Assembly (NCBI RefSeq): GCF_024139115.2
Contig: NC_085141.1
Coordinates: forward strand, 218,773,783 to 218,837,782
Length of the DNA: 64,000 nt
Direction: 5' to 3'
Origin: Armigeres subalbatus
Taxonomy: Eukaryota > Arthropoda > Insecta > Diptera > Culicidae
Below are positions 24,188-35,206 of this stretch, piece by piece (the stretch's first letter is position 1; each line of letters opens with the position of its first letter). The position numbers and the translations under genes are program-made. The notes beneath the pieces are model-generated. The model made no database searches. It was not told where the DNA came from and was given only the letters and a program-made list of their open reading frames with translations.

Positions 24188-24424
24188 CTCACGATCCCTT
24201 CGACCTCGAGATTTTCTCTTCGAAGGGCGGCATAACACCAATGATGTCGCCAATAGCTGCTTTGTTGCTATGATCCGCCATTTCAACGAGGTGTCGTACC
24301 ATTCGACTTCAACATCAGTAACTGAACTGTTCATCTGCGTTTCGTCAACGGCTAAACAGACATTTTATCAACTGACCTTTAGATTTAAGTTTTCATGTAG
24401 ACGACACAGTCAGATGATATAAGC

Positions 24425-24655
24425 AAAATAAAGAAGTCGGAAGTGACAAATAAAAAGTAGACAAGTGAAAAGTGAAGAGGACGAAATGAGTAGTGAATAG
24501 TGAGAGATGTGAAGTGAGAAATGAAAAGTGAAATGTTAGAGTGAGTGAGTGAGACAATAGATGAGAGAATTTTTTTTAGTTGAGATATTAAAATGAGAGA
24601 AGTTACAAGTGAGAAGTAGGAAGTCAGAAGTGAGAAGTGAAAACTTAGAAAAAGC
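24425..24655 (+). repeat. Purine-rich AGTGARA degenerate repeat
   Basis: Successive AGTGAAAAGTGAAG, AGTGAGAAATG and GAGTGAGTGAGT units run through the block. It gives an artificial open frame on the minus strand and no protein signal. Confidence 0.6.
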
Positions 24656-25079
24656 AATATCTGGAAATACCTCTACAATTTGTATGAAATCAGATCAGGC
24701 GTAATCAGTGCCGTAGCGTAGACTTCCAGCGCCCTTGGCGAATCGTTTGGTGAGCGCCCCTTTTCTACTAAGAGAAATCAAATGCTAAAATTTTACATTT
24801 GGAAAGCAATTTGAATCTCATACCAACAAAAAAAAGTTTAATCAAACATGCTTTAAATAGCGTTCAATATTCAGAGATGTAGTGGAACCTAATACCTGAA
24901 ATACACATAGAAGGATTGACCAGAATGATGCAAATAAGCAAACTTGTAGAGCCGGGTTAGAATCTCATTAAAATTGCTGAAACTTTTTACGGCCATCTCT
25001 AAAGTATATTAAGAAGAAGATGGGATTGAGTTTTATTTTATTTTTATTAAACAAATGAATTCTTCTTTGAAAAAAAAGT

Positions 25080-25745
25080 TTTCCGGCACCATTCATGAAA
25101 TTTTCTAAGGAATACCTTAAGGGATTTCTGGGAGAATTCATGGAGGAATTTCTAAAAAGAATTTTTGAAGTAAATTCGCTGATATTACTGGATATTTTTT
25201 TGGGAGAACTCTTTGAAGATCTAGTGGAACAAAAATTGGGAGAATTTCCAGGGTAAATTCTTTAGGATATTCTGGGGTGAGTTCCAGGAGGAATTTAGCG
25301 GAAAAAATCCAGAAAGTTTTTCTGGTTGAATTCTTGACAAACTGTTGGGGATTACCTGAAGAACTTTTTAGAGGAATTACGGCAGTAATGTTTGGATATG
25401 GGAACCTAGTAATTTTCCATATAAGAGTTAATGATTGAAGTAGTACTTTTAAGATTGGAGTCTTCCGGCGAAAGCAGTTTTAATAAGTATTAATAAATAC
25501 GATTTTTGCTCCGACATTTTGATTAGCCGGATTTGATGATGGATTCTCATAAGAATATCCAAAGATGTTTTTCGGATTTTCGGAAGAATTTTTGTAACAT
25601 TTTCTGTAGGAATAACCCCCTGGATTTCTGAATTTTGTAGAATAAATCCTTAAGGAACTTTTTGAGCATTTCTAAACGCTTTCAAGTAGAGTTCTTGATT
25701 TTTTTTTGGCGGAAATACCTGGAAGAATTTCTAGTAGAATTCTCA
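25080..25745. repeat. Degenerate GGAATTTCTGGAGGAA-type repeat
   Basis: Repeated phrases such as GGAATTTCTAAAAAG, GGGAGAATTC and GAGGAATTTAGCGG are spaced about 12-30 bases apart. They look like decayed units of the array at 26200-26725 and the 24-bp minisatellite at 34098. Confidence 0.55.
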
Positions 25746-25813
25746 AAAGCTGGATGGTAGATGGGTATAAATAAATTCTAAATAAGTGAATTTCGAAAGG
25801 AATTCAAAGGGAA

Positions 25814-26146
25814 CCCGGGCAGAGGCCATGAACAGCATAACAAAACATGATATGGACTTGATTGATATAAGAGATAAAAGATAAGAGATAAGAACAGGCA
25901 ACAATATCAAAAATTTGCTCCGAAATATCATTTAAATATCAAAATATGCTATGGATAAGAACAAGCGAATAGCACTTGATATTGATCACTTCTTACAAAT
26001 AACATAACATGATTTCCTCATGATATTTTAGTGCAAAATATTGATATTATCGCTTGATCTTTTATCTCTTATATCAATCATGTCCAAATCTCATTTTGCT
26101 ATTTTATCAAGATTTGATATTATTGAGCTATTTTCCTCTGCTCGGG
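25814..26146. mobile_element. MITE with CCCGGGCAGAGG ends
   Basis: The left end CCCGGGCAGAGG (25814-25825) and right end CCTCTGCTCGGG (26135-26146) are inverted with one mismatch. The inside is AT-rich and partly palindromic, with TTGATATAAGAGATAAAAGA on one side and its complement on the other. A second, inverted copy is at 30140-30438. The flanking duplication is not resolved. Confidence 0.72.
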
Positions 26147-26199
26147 AATATCAGGAGAATTCTCGAAGTAATATATTGAAAGTTCTTGTACCTGTGAAA

Positions 26200-26725
26200 T
26201 AATCTAATGGAATTCTCATGTGAATATCTGGAGTAGCTCCTAGTGGAACTCCTGGCGGAGCTTCTGAAAGATTTCCTGAGGAAATTCTGCAAACATACTG
26301 GACGATCTTCCGGAGGAATGGGGGGATAAACTTCCGGAAATTAAGTCTGATCAAATTTCTGGATGAAATCCTGCAATAAAATCCGGAGGAATTTCTTAAG
26401 TACCTTTTTTAGGAATTCTTGAAGAAATTATCAGATATATTTTTGGATGAACTTCCGGAGGAATTCCTGAGGAACTTTTGGAAGAATTCCTCGAGGAACT
26501 TTCTGAGGAAATGCTAAAGGAACTTCCGGAGGAATAACTTGATAAAATTCCGAATGAATTCCTGGAGAAACTTCTGGAGAAATTCTTGCAGAAGCTTTCA
26601 AAGAAATTCTTGGAGGAACATTCGGAGAAATTCCTGTAGGAGCTTCTGGAGGAACTAACGAAGGAATTCTTGGAGGAACTACCGGAGGAACTACTGGAGG
26701 AACTGTAGGAAGAATTCCTGGTATC
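26200..26725 (-). repeat. Degenerate minisatellite (GGAGGAATTCCTGGAG type)
   Basis: Successive GGAGGAACTT and GGAATTCCT units, about 24 bp in the best part, run through the block. On the minus strand the units read Pro-Pro-Glu-Val or Ser-Ser-Arg-Asn depending on frame, so the open frames here reflect repeat composition and not a gene. Confidence 0.7.
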
Positions 26726-27261
26726 AATCATAGGAGCAAAAGGGCCCTCGGAATTTGGTCAATCGCTTATTTGTGGACGTATTCATTTGAAGGAACCCAC
26801 ATGGAAAAACTGAATCATTTCTTCACTATTCACTCCCCAATGCTGAAACATTACGATTCCGAAAAACTCTCGGTGGCCATAATAGTGACCAAAAATATTA
26901 CCAATTGCAATGTGGATATCAAACATATTGATATTCAAATAACTTAAAAAGATACTCTCAGATTTTTTCTTATTCAATTGGCTCCTTCAACCCGGTCCCA
27001 GAGATCCCCGAGAATCCTGAATAGCAGTCGAAGCTAAAACCATGTAGAAGTGAAATAATGAAAAATATTCTTTGTTTGCTCCATCTAGATTACGCATCTA
27101 CCATATACCTATAGGTCTTTGAACCAACCGATAGTTGGTTTGGTTATTACATGGCCTTTAAGTAATAAAGTAATACAACTGTTCTATTTATTTTAGAGCA
27201 AATAGTGATTTTGTCGCCCCCTGAAGGCTGGCCAACCGCACGCTACGGCGCTGGGCGTAAT

Positions 27262-30139
27262 ATTTTTTCCGGTGGCATAGCCTAACCATTCATTCTATAT
27301 TGATAATCACCCATATTCTTGTTTACGCCAATCAGCATTCTTTTCAATATTCATGCTAACAAATTGCATTGTAATGGAAATCAGCCAACTTTCTCCAAAA
27401 AGCGAATAGAATCAAAACGATTGAAGTTATGAACATCGACCGGTGGCCATAGAATTGAAACGCAATGGAAAACGTTGAACGTGCTTCCCATAATTAGGAA
27501 GCCACAATTCAGTAAATAACTGCTGGACAATAACAATCGAATCATATTCCCACCCGTGTTCATTTTTTATCGCCAAATGTAGTAAGTCATTGCCACCGCC
27601 TCGTTTTATTTCAATGAGTGGAAACATGTACCTTCTAACTTGTGAGCTTTCCAAGATCCGGTTCATACCTGAAAAAAGGGAGAAAAAAAGTTTATTAGCA
27701 CATGACAAAGAACATTGGCCAGATCGAAGAACCAACCCACATCACGAAAACGTTGCCCGGAATGATTCTCAGAATTGAAAAGCAATGCTTTCGCCTTGCG
27801 TTTTCTGGCAGGGCAAACCACTTAACGGCTTTTATGTTTAAATTTGATCCGTCATCGTTTCGCATCTTCGACCAATTTCATGCCCAATCCAAAGGTCAGT
27901 CGAACTCAATTTGTCACCTTCGATGGTCCGCACGGAGACCGCTATAGCGACAGGAACCACAAAAAAAAGCTTTATTGTTCCAGATCCGTTTACGGCCACT
28001 TTGAACTTGGCGGGTAGGAAAAATTGTGATTCCTTTTTTTTGCAACAAGCTTCTACCTTGCCGGATGCGGCTTACGTACGACCGACGAAGCGGCGTAGTG
28101 AAGGGAATGTTTTCAGATTCGCTTTTGCTAAATTGATGGGTCATCTTCATGTCCATCTTCATCAACGACGTCGTCATTCGGCGGTTGTGCCGGTTGGTTG
28201 TGAGATAACAGGAATATCATCATTTTGTTTTGTTCTTATGTTTCGGTCTAATGAATTGTTTCAAGTTTTTTTTCTATCACATTAGCTTCAGATCTTAATT
28301 AATTCAGAAAGGGGAGTTTCTTGGATGTTTTGGACCTGTAGTCTGTATTATTAGCAAAAACGTGAGATCACATTTGTGTGCGTCAAGCAGAAGAACTCCG
28401 CCCTGCTCACAGTAGCAAAGCAATACCTACATATTTTTACTTCAAAGAATATACATCTGTGCCATTGCGAACCTCAAACTCTTCAACCTTTTATGCACAA
28501 CTATCAAGTACTTCATTTTCCTTGATTTTATGCTTGAGCTTAAATCCGCAATAATTTAGTGATAGAATTCTCTTTCATGTGCGAATCATTTCAATTTAAG
28601 AGAAATCGTGTTAAGGTATTTTAATTCACGAAGAAATTGTGCCTTATCATGTCCAAAAGAAATTCAATTAAACAGTTCAATTTCCTTCACAGATTGGCAA
28701 ATGTGTACTCTAATTGTATTCTTGTGTATTTCTTTGAGTTGTCACACACCCACTAGAGTAGCTCTCCAGACACACTCGAATTTCCGAACAAATTAACAGT
28801 CCTAATTAAGATTTATAGCCATCGTTTGCAGTGCGAGCTGCGAAGCACTCAGTAAGGGCCAACTCCAGCGACAATTACTGCGGCACAGTTTCAGATTTTC
28901 CTCTTCCACATTCAGGGGCTCTTCAAAAGATTAACCCCTTCCACTACGTATACAGCAGACAAAGACTAAAGACTTGCCGAAAATTGGAGTCGGACTCTCA
29001 TCGAATCGTGTGTCACCACTTGCTTCGGTTGGCTTTTCGCTTTATGCGGAGTATGGTTCAACATGGAATGGATTCCGCTATTTTTCTTCCAAAGTAGATA
29101 GAGACTTGGCAACCACTACTGGGATCGAAGAGACGCAAACACAAACCAACGCTAATCCAATTTCTTCCTTGCCGCATCTCAGCAGCTTCGTAGTACAAAC
29201 AAGCTTTAATGAACTCTCGAAAATAGATGACTAACCTTCTCCGCCCTTTTTCTATCTGCGTGGAAAAAATAGCTTAGTGTAGATGTAATGAATATCGCAC
29301 GGCAAGCATGCCGGGGGTTGATTAATATTTTATTTCAAATAATCTTATCATTAGCAGCTGAGGCTTTCGAGGCCTGATCCGAGCTTATCTTCAACAGATG
29401 AATCCGATTGGTAGACGTGAGAACAAATTCAACGAGCCCGCATCATAGCTCAATCAAAACGAAATCTCATCGACCCCGGATTGGCAATATTCTGCCATCC
29501 TACGTCTGAGTCACGTTCATCTAATCTCAGCTTTGGATTTGGGCCAATTCGACCGAAAAAAAAAACAAAATGACGGTGGGAAATAATACTGAACGTTTGG
29601 ATCGAAATATTGATTAGAAGACCAAGATGAAATCATGTCACCACCGAGAGGTGGAGAGCTGTGGGTCACAGCCCGACAGCACGATTAGGTCGCATCAAGC
29701 TCCAAAATTCAATTAGTAGTATCAGAACGGCGAAAGAACTTTTGGGTTTTCTCAATGCGTGGTTCGAGTCAAATTATGAAATAATAGACGCATGAAGTTT
29801 TTTTATCAACTTGATCCTTTAGAAGATGACTTTATTGAAAGAAGAAAATATTTGTTAAATAAGTTGAAGTTTTCTTTGTCACGATTTTAGTCGCAAAATG
29901 ATTGCTCGATTCGCAAAAATGTTTAATAATCAATTCATCTAGGGATTTGCAGTATTTATATATACAAAAAGATAGTCAAATTGACTAGAAAAGTAACGAA
30001 ATGGTGGAAATACAACTTAAGGGCCGGTGGTTAAGAAAAACTCGTCTAAGACATATTACTATGATCAACTCGAATAAGGAAAATTGTCTAAAGGTTTATA
30101 TTACAAATTGGAAACGGAATTTTCCCACTTGTAACAATT
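27262..30139. other. No recognised gene
   Basis: Slightly more balanced composition than elsewhere, with several short frames of 60-125 codons on both strands. None shows a domain I recognise. One possible exon is listed separately at 27427-27661. Confidence 0.4.
27427..27661 (-). CDS. Possible exon, unknown product
   Basis: On the minus strand a pyrimidine tract ending in TTTTTTCAG (about 27670-27662) could be a splice acceptor. It opens a frame containing GMNRILESSQVRRYMFPLIE, then GGGNDLLHLAIKNEHGWEYD and QLFTELWLPNYGK, ending at a stop at 27427. NDLLHLAIKNE is faintly like an ankyrin helix, too little to assign. No partner exons were found. It may be a host exon, a pseudo-exon or chance. 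Confidence 0.25.
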
Positions 30140-30438
30140 CCCGAGTAGACGAAGATAGCTCAATAATATCAAATGTTAATGATAGCGAAATGAGATATTG
30201 ACATGATTGATATAAGAGATAAAAGATCATACGACAATATCAATATTTTGCACTAAAATATCAAGTTATGCTATTTGAAGAAGTGATTAATATCATGTGA
30301 CAGTATTTTTTTTTTTCTTATCCGTAGCATATATTGATATTTAAATGATATTTCGGTGCAAATGTTTGATATTGTTGCCTGTTCTTTATCTCTTATATCA
30401 ATCAAATCCATATCATGTTTTGTTATTCTGTTCATTGG
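30140..30438. mobile_element. Second copy of the CCCGGGCAGAGG MITE, inverted
   Basis: It starts CCCGAGTAGACGAAGATAGC and includes TTGATATAAGAGATAAAAGA and CATATCATGTTTTGTTATTC, matching 25814-26146 in reverse orientation. The far terminal dozen bases are missing, so this copy is truncated. Confidence 0.66.
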
Positions 30439-31015
30439 TTCATTGGATACATGGCATGGACAAACGGACACAACGGACTTACGATTAAATGGACTGGCAA
30501 CGACAACAATACTGATGAATGGAAATCTAAAAATAGATTCTGTGTGGATTCTGTACAGCAGAATACCACAGTAGATTTCGGCACAGTAGCGGTTAAGTAA
30601 CACAGAGTGCCTAACAAATAAAGCAATTAATAAAAAAGGCCGCAGTAGCCTTTTATGTACATAAGAGTTGTCCCTTTCAGCTAGGTCCATGGCTGTTGCA
30701 GCTCTATCGCTTACCTCGAAGTCTACGTAAGGACCGCAAGTCAATACAAACAGCACCACACCAGAGTTTCTCCTTAGCCGGGTGTTTTCCTGCTCTCCTC
30801 AAGTTGAAACATCTAATAAGAAATCTGGCACGACAGCCAAAATCTCCGCCATCAGTATTGGGGTCGGTGTACGAGTGCCCAACATTCCCAAACGGAGTCT
30901 CACCTGCCTGACCAAGAAAACCCAAAAAATCCAGCGTATTACAAATAAAAACAGTGGCGTCATCTCCTAATCGCATCTTCACAATTCGCATGTTGCCTTC
31001 TCCAAAAACAAACAA
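30439..31015. other. Unassigned stretch next to the R1-type LINE
   Basis: Minus-strand frames of about 100-160 codons overlap here, with donor-like CAGGTGAGA near 30905 and GAGGTAAGC near 30710. I recognise no domain. It might hold small exons or old retroelement sequence. Confidence 0.3.
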
Positions 31016-31289
31016 TGGTACTGCCGGGGCTTCCGGACTTCATGAGTCATGACCCCACCGGATCGAGCTGGTCAACCTCCGCATCCGGGACCATCGTCCC
31101 TAACCCCTAATCCCAAGGCGTCAAGCGACCCGTGCCGAGGGGATGCATGGCCAGGGGTGAAATAATAAGCTAGGCCTTTAACGGAGCCTGTGGGGTACCT
31201 GGGCGCCCTCCACAGTAATTGTCCCTTACCGCGTTATGCTGGGCTCTGGCGTGGTGGACCTCTTTTCCCGAGCAACTCGTGGGACCAAA

Positions 31290-32913
31290 ATGGAAAACCA
31301 AGTCAATTCTTCAATTAGTGGTAGTAGTGTAGGCGACAACCCCTTCGCAAGAGGTGGGTTGTTCAGGTCTCCGCCTAGGAGGCCAGAGGCAATAGTCGGC
31401 AGCTCAGTGCGCAGCGCCAGCGTGGGTCACTCAACCTTCCTCTCGGCTATAAAAACGCCGATAGAGGTTATTGACGGCCCATGTGAAGGCGATGAACCGC
31501 AAACGCGATGGGCTTTCGGCCTTCGAGGTGGCGACGGAACAGCTGGACGCCATCATCGACTTTGCGTCATCGAAGCATAATATCAGCAAGGACCTCAAGA
31601 GGAGCTTGCAGAAACTTCGAAAGTCGATGCTGGACGCCAAGCTGGAGAGGGCGGTCGGGACGGCCAAGTGTAAACCCGTGAAATCGGTGGAGTCGAGGTC
31701 TACCCAGACTGAGGCCCAAGGATTCGCGGACTCGGGCAAAGTCGAGTCGACCGAAGGCGTGCCAGCTAAGACGGTGGTGCCAAAGTCTACCCAGACTGAG
31801 GCTCAAGTATTTGCGGGTACGTCGGGGGTGACTACTCCAACGGAGCAGACACAAAAACGGGGGAGACAGTCTCCAGGGGATGAGCTCCCTGGGGGCCGCT
31901 CCAAAACGCGGAGGGTTACTACCCCGAACAAGGGTAGTGGGGCTGGGAAGCTGAACCCCGGTCAGGTACCTCCAAAACCGGGGGAGGAAGGACCTGGAAA
32001 GGTTCGTCCACTCAGGAAAGACGGTGATAAGTGGTTACGGCAGGCTGAAAGTTCTCAGCCGCACCAGACCAGGGAAATAGAGGGGGGTGACGCCTCCTGG
32101 ACCCTGGTCAAGAACAAGAGGAAACCGAAGACGTCAAGGGCCGAAAAGAAGGCCCAGGCGAATGAGGGTAGCAAGAAGTCTAGGGTAGGCGCCAATCGCT
32201 CCAGGGGCGATGCCCTAGTCATCACGGCGGACGAGGCTAAGTACTCGGATGTTTTGAAGGCGATGAGGAGTGACGTCAAGCTCGGTAAACTCGGCGCCGA
32301 CGTACGTCGAATAAGACGTACCCGGATGGGCGAGATGATACTCGAGCTGAAGCGGGGCGTCTCGCAAAAGGGCGCCGCCTACAAGAAGTTGGCGGAGGAG
32401 GTCCTAGGCGAGACGGTCAAGGTGAGGGCACTCACGACGGAGGTGAATCTAAGGGTTAAAGACCTGTACGAGATCACTGAAGTCGAAGAGCTCGTCACGG
32501 CACTGCGGCGACAGTGTGAAGTGGAGACGCCCACCGCAGCCGTTCGGCTACGGAAAGGTCCGACAGGGACGCAGGTAGCATTGGTTCGGCTATCTGCAGC
32601 GGACGCCTCCAACGTAGTCAAGTTATGGAGCGTCAAGGTGGGATGGTCGGTATGCCCTGTGCGCATATACGAGCAACCCGAAGTTTGCTTCAAGTGCCTG
32701 GAACCGGGGCACAAGCAATGGGACTGCAAAGGCCCTGACAGAAGTAATCTCTGCCGACGCTGCGGATTGGAGGGACATAAGGCACAATGCTGCACGAACC
32801 CTCCCAATTGTTTGATTTGTTCCAGCAAAGCTGTGAACAGCAAGAACCCCCAGGGGGGGGGGGGTTCGATGTGCCCGGCGTTTAAGCGTGCTGCAAAATC
32901 AAAGTGCAGGTAA
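31290..32913 (+). pseudogene. R1-type LINE ORF1 (gag-like, CCHC knuckles)
   Basis: ORF1 proteins of R1-clade LINEs bind the element RNA in ribonucleoprotein particles. ATG at 31290 opens a frame starting MENQVNSSISGSS. It shifts frame near 31475, and the rest (31471-32913, about 480 codons) holds a basic low-complexity N-terminal part, a conserved middle (VTALRRQCEVETPTAAVRLR, about 32494-32553) and zinc knuckles CFKCLEPGHKQWDC (32685-32726) and CRRCGLEGHKAQCC (from about 32752). The third cysteine motif is stretched by a run of about ten G near 32852. The frameshift probably kills it. A related scrap is at 45700-45965. Confidence 0.82.
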
Positions 32914-33180
32914 AGCAGCTGGCTTGCTCGGCTTCGCCCGAGTGTTTGGTGTGCGCAGGTTTAGAGGAAACGGCGGAACACGTGTTGTTCGTGTGTTCAC
33001 GTTTTCGCGCAATGCGTGACCACATGCTTGCCACATGTGGTCTGGACACTACCCCGGACAACCTAGTTCGGAGGATGTGTAAAGACGAAGTTGGCTGGAA
33101 CGCCGTTTTATCGGCTATCGCCCAAATCGTCTCGGAGCTACACAGAAGGTGGCGCGTGGACTCAAGGATGGCTAGTTCAG
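32904..33180 (+). pseudogene. R1-type ORF2, C-terminal zinc-binding tail only
   Basis: The frame begins MQVKQL (non-ATG), overlaps the ORF1 stop, and within about ten codons reads CLVCAGLEETAEHVLFVC, the C-x2-C-x8-H-x4-C motif near the end of R1-clade ORF2 proteins, followed by FRAMRDHML and IVSELHRRWRVDS. Endonuclease and reverse-transcriptase domains are missing. Open frame continues to 33509 but loses recognisable similarity after about 33180. The same region, from another copy, lies at 40108-40680. Confidence 0.78.
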
Positions 33181-33600
33181 GCGCAAATAAGAGGTGGTCC
33201 AAGGGATCGGAGTCGGCTTCATGGGTCATACCGGTGGTCATGCTCTGTGGTCGAACTCGATCCTTTTATCGAACAAGTGGCCGCGCGAAGAACAACATGG
33301 TATCGTCGCTTTCGCGGCGTCGATCAATCGGGCGGGTCAAGGCTGGGGCAGGCGTAGGCACCGCGTCGGCAAGTCCCTCTGTGTGCTGGCGAATAGGCCC
33401 TATCGCAGAAAGGTCAATTTGGGGTGCACGCGGCATCATCATTCTTGATACCAGTCGTGCAGAGGGAAGCAGGCGCGAAGTCGACCCTGCCCACCTTCCG
33501 AGGACATAGGGCGTGGTAAGGCCACCTGGAAAGCCGGCAATGCGCTGGCACGATACCATGGTGTTCTTCTAAAAAAGCGAGTCACGATGTTCGATGCTGC

Positions 33601-34071
33601 AAGGACACAACCTGCAAAACCTAAAACTGTTGACGAACAACAGTTCACTGTGGATCATAACCCTTTGGAAGGCAACAGTGTTTTCTTCACTTCCCTGGAC
33701 CGTTCCCGGACCGGAGGTAAATACAAGTGGCATATGGCATATGGCAGGTAAGAATGTCCAGCACTCATAGCAGAATTTTCTAGTCACGCCGGACTTACAA
33801 AGTTCTTCAATTAACCAGCCCTTTTCATTTCCTACGCTCTTACCAGAAACAGCAGGAAATCTCCTGGCTCCAATGGAACATGATTGAACCTGTGCACCGA
33901 TTGGAAATTTACCGGCGGCGGCGTGATAGATCAATTCTAACCAGCGGCGGCGGCGTGGCGGCGTCAAGCCGTTGGTGATCGGCGGCGGTGGAGCGTAAGC
34001 GTGGGTCGGCGTGAACTGATTTCAAACGACAAAAATTCTTCAGTTTCTTCGGAAGTTCCTCAACGAGTTCG
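33601..34071. repeat. Mixed sequence with GGCGGCGGC blocks
   Basis: GGCGGCGGCGTG-type blocks lie at about 33912-33960 and 33979-34010, with GGCGTCAAGCCGTTGG. Similar blocks occur at 34763-34775 and 39515-39620 (CGGCGTCAAGCC again), so this is a dispersed repeat, here joined to the minisatellite that follows. Confidence 0.5.
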
Positions 34072-34097
34072 ATGAGAAGCTCATCAATAAATTCCTT

Positions 34098-34445
34098 TGT
34101 ACATTTCTCCAGGAATTCCTCCGGAAGTTCCTCCAGAAATGCCTCCGGAAGTTCCTCCAGAAATGCCTCCGGAAGTTCCTCCAGAAATGCCTCCGGAAGT
34201 TCCTCCAGAAATGCCTCCGGAAGTTTCTCCAGAAATTCCTCCGGAAGTTTCTCCAGAAATTCCTCCGGAAGTTCCTCCAGGAATTCCTCCGGAAGTTCCT
34301 CCAGGATTTCCTCTGGAAGTTCCTCCAGGAATTCCTCCGGAAGTTCCTCCAGGAATTCCTCCGGAAATCCTCCAGAAATTCCTCCGGAAGTTCCTCCAGG
34401 AATTCCTCCGGAAGTTCCTCCAGGAATTCCTCCGGAAGTTAATAC
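34098..34445 (+). repeat. 24-bp minisatellite
   Basis: About fourteen units of GAAGTTCCTCCAGAAATGCC plus TCCG (24 bp), with variants changing AAATGCC to GAATTCC. The period is a multiple of three and the unit has no stop in several frames, so long frames appear on both strands (Pro-Pro-Glu-Val or Ser-Ser-Arg-Asn repeats). I do not call these genes. Confidence 0.92.
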
Positions 34446-34814
34446 GGAGATTCCGGCAAGAGTTTTTTCGTAAGTTCATAAAGTAATTCCTCCAAATTCC
34501 CTGTAAAAATTCATGTGGAGTCCAGAAATTTCAATAAAGCTTTTATGAAATTACTTCCGTGACTTCCTTCAAGAACGTACTTGTCCCGTCCCGTAGTCCC
34601 GTAGACTATCCGCCATTTTTTTCTCTATGATCCTCTCCTGAAATTTTCGTTGGAATTTTCCCATAAATTCCTTCACGAACTCTTCATAAATCACTTTGAG
34701 AACTCTTCTGAAATTTCCACTGAGCTCCTTAACTCACATAGAATTCACTGAGAAAATCACTGGCGGCGGCGCACAGGTCTAAATAGGATATCCTCAGGCC
34801 ATCGTGTAGGGAAT
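34446..34814. other. No gene; repeat edge
   Basis: Degenerate TTCCTT/GAAATT phrases trail out of the minisatellite, with a short GGCGGCGGCGC block near 34763. Confidence 0.45.
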
Positions 34815-35140
34815 CATCGTTCTGGTGAAGAAAAAAGTGGAGATAACACAGGCCGATCGTACATGTGGATGTTTCTGTCCCGCATTCTTAAAAAAACAGC
34901 TCGAATGCGTCAGGCAACCCAACCGCTTTCTGAGCGACGGACAGAAATGTTCAAACTCAGAGCGTATCATCTTCCAAGCCAGTCTTGTGGCGAAGATCGG
35001 ATCATCAGTTTCCACTGTCATGCCGATAAGCTTATCAAATTAGATATCAAGAAGGCCTTCGATCAGGTTACGATGCGTCTTTTTCGTCACTATGCGGTCG
35101 TTCAAGTTCAACGAGGAACTCATCGCTCTGCTCACGCGTC
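34815..35140 (+). pseudogene. LINE reverse-transcriptase scrap
   Basis: A frame reads KLIKLDIKKAFDQV at about 35028-35069, the D-x4-FD motif A of reverse transcriptase. Upstream, GDNTGRSY (about 34845) and SQSCGEDRIISFHCH suggest the fingers region in shifted frames. It stops just before the Tc1/mariner element at 35207. Clade not resolved. Confidence 0.55.
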
Positions 35141-35206
35141 CGTTTCATTATTTAGAATCTTTATTTTTTTGACATTTTTGAAACAGTTCTTCCTTAGGCA
35201 TTCATA

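Larger units (their letters stand above)
24706..27253. mobile_element. hAT-type non-autonomous element, 2.5 kb
   Basis: GGCGTAAT stands at 24698-24705 and 27254-27261, a perfect 8-bp duplication. The left end is CAGTGCCGTAGCGT and the right end reversed is CAGCGCCGTAGCGT, 13 of 14 matching. No transposase sequence is visible inside; the body is degenerate GGAATTCCTGGAGGAA-type repeat plus a MITE at 25814-26146. Confidence 0.87.
31018..33600 (+). mobile_element. R1-type LINE with the centre deleted
   Basis: The order is a GC-rich 5' leader (31018-31289), ORF1 with CCHC knuckles (31290-32913), then directly the C-terminal end of ORF2 (from 32904), then 3' sequence. The endonuclease and reverse transcriptase that should lie between, normally about 3 kb, are absent. 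The GC content is far above the surroundings. Both element ends are approximate and no target duplication was resolved. Confidence 0.8.

Noticed and set aside
31567..32843. Minus-strand frames of 74-154 codons
   Set aside because: Shadows in the GC-rich ORF1 of the R1-type LINE.
34072..34486. Three overlapping frames of about 130 codons (Pro-Pro-Glu-Val, Ser-Ser-Arg-Asn, Gly-Gly-Thr)
   Set aside because: Products of a 24-bp minisatellite; no flanking gene structure.
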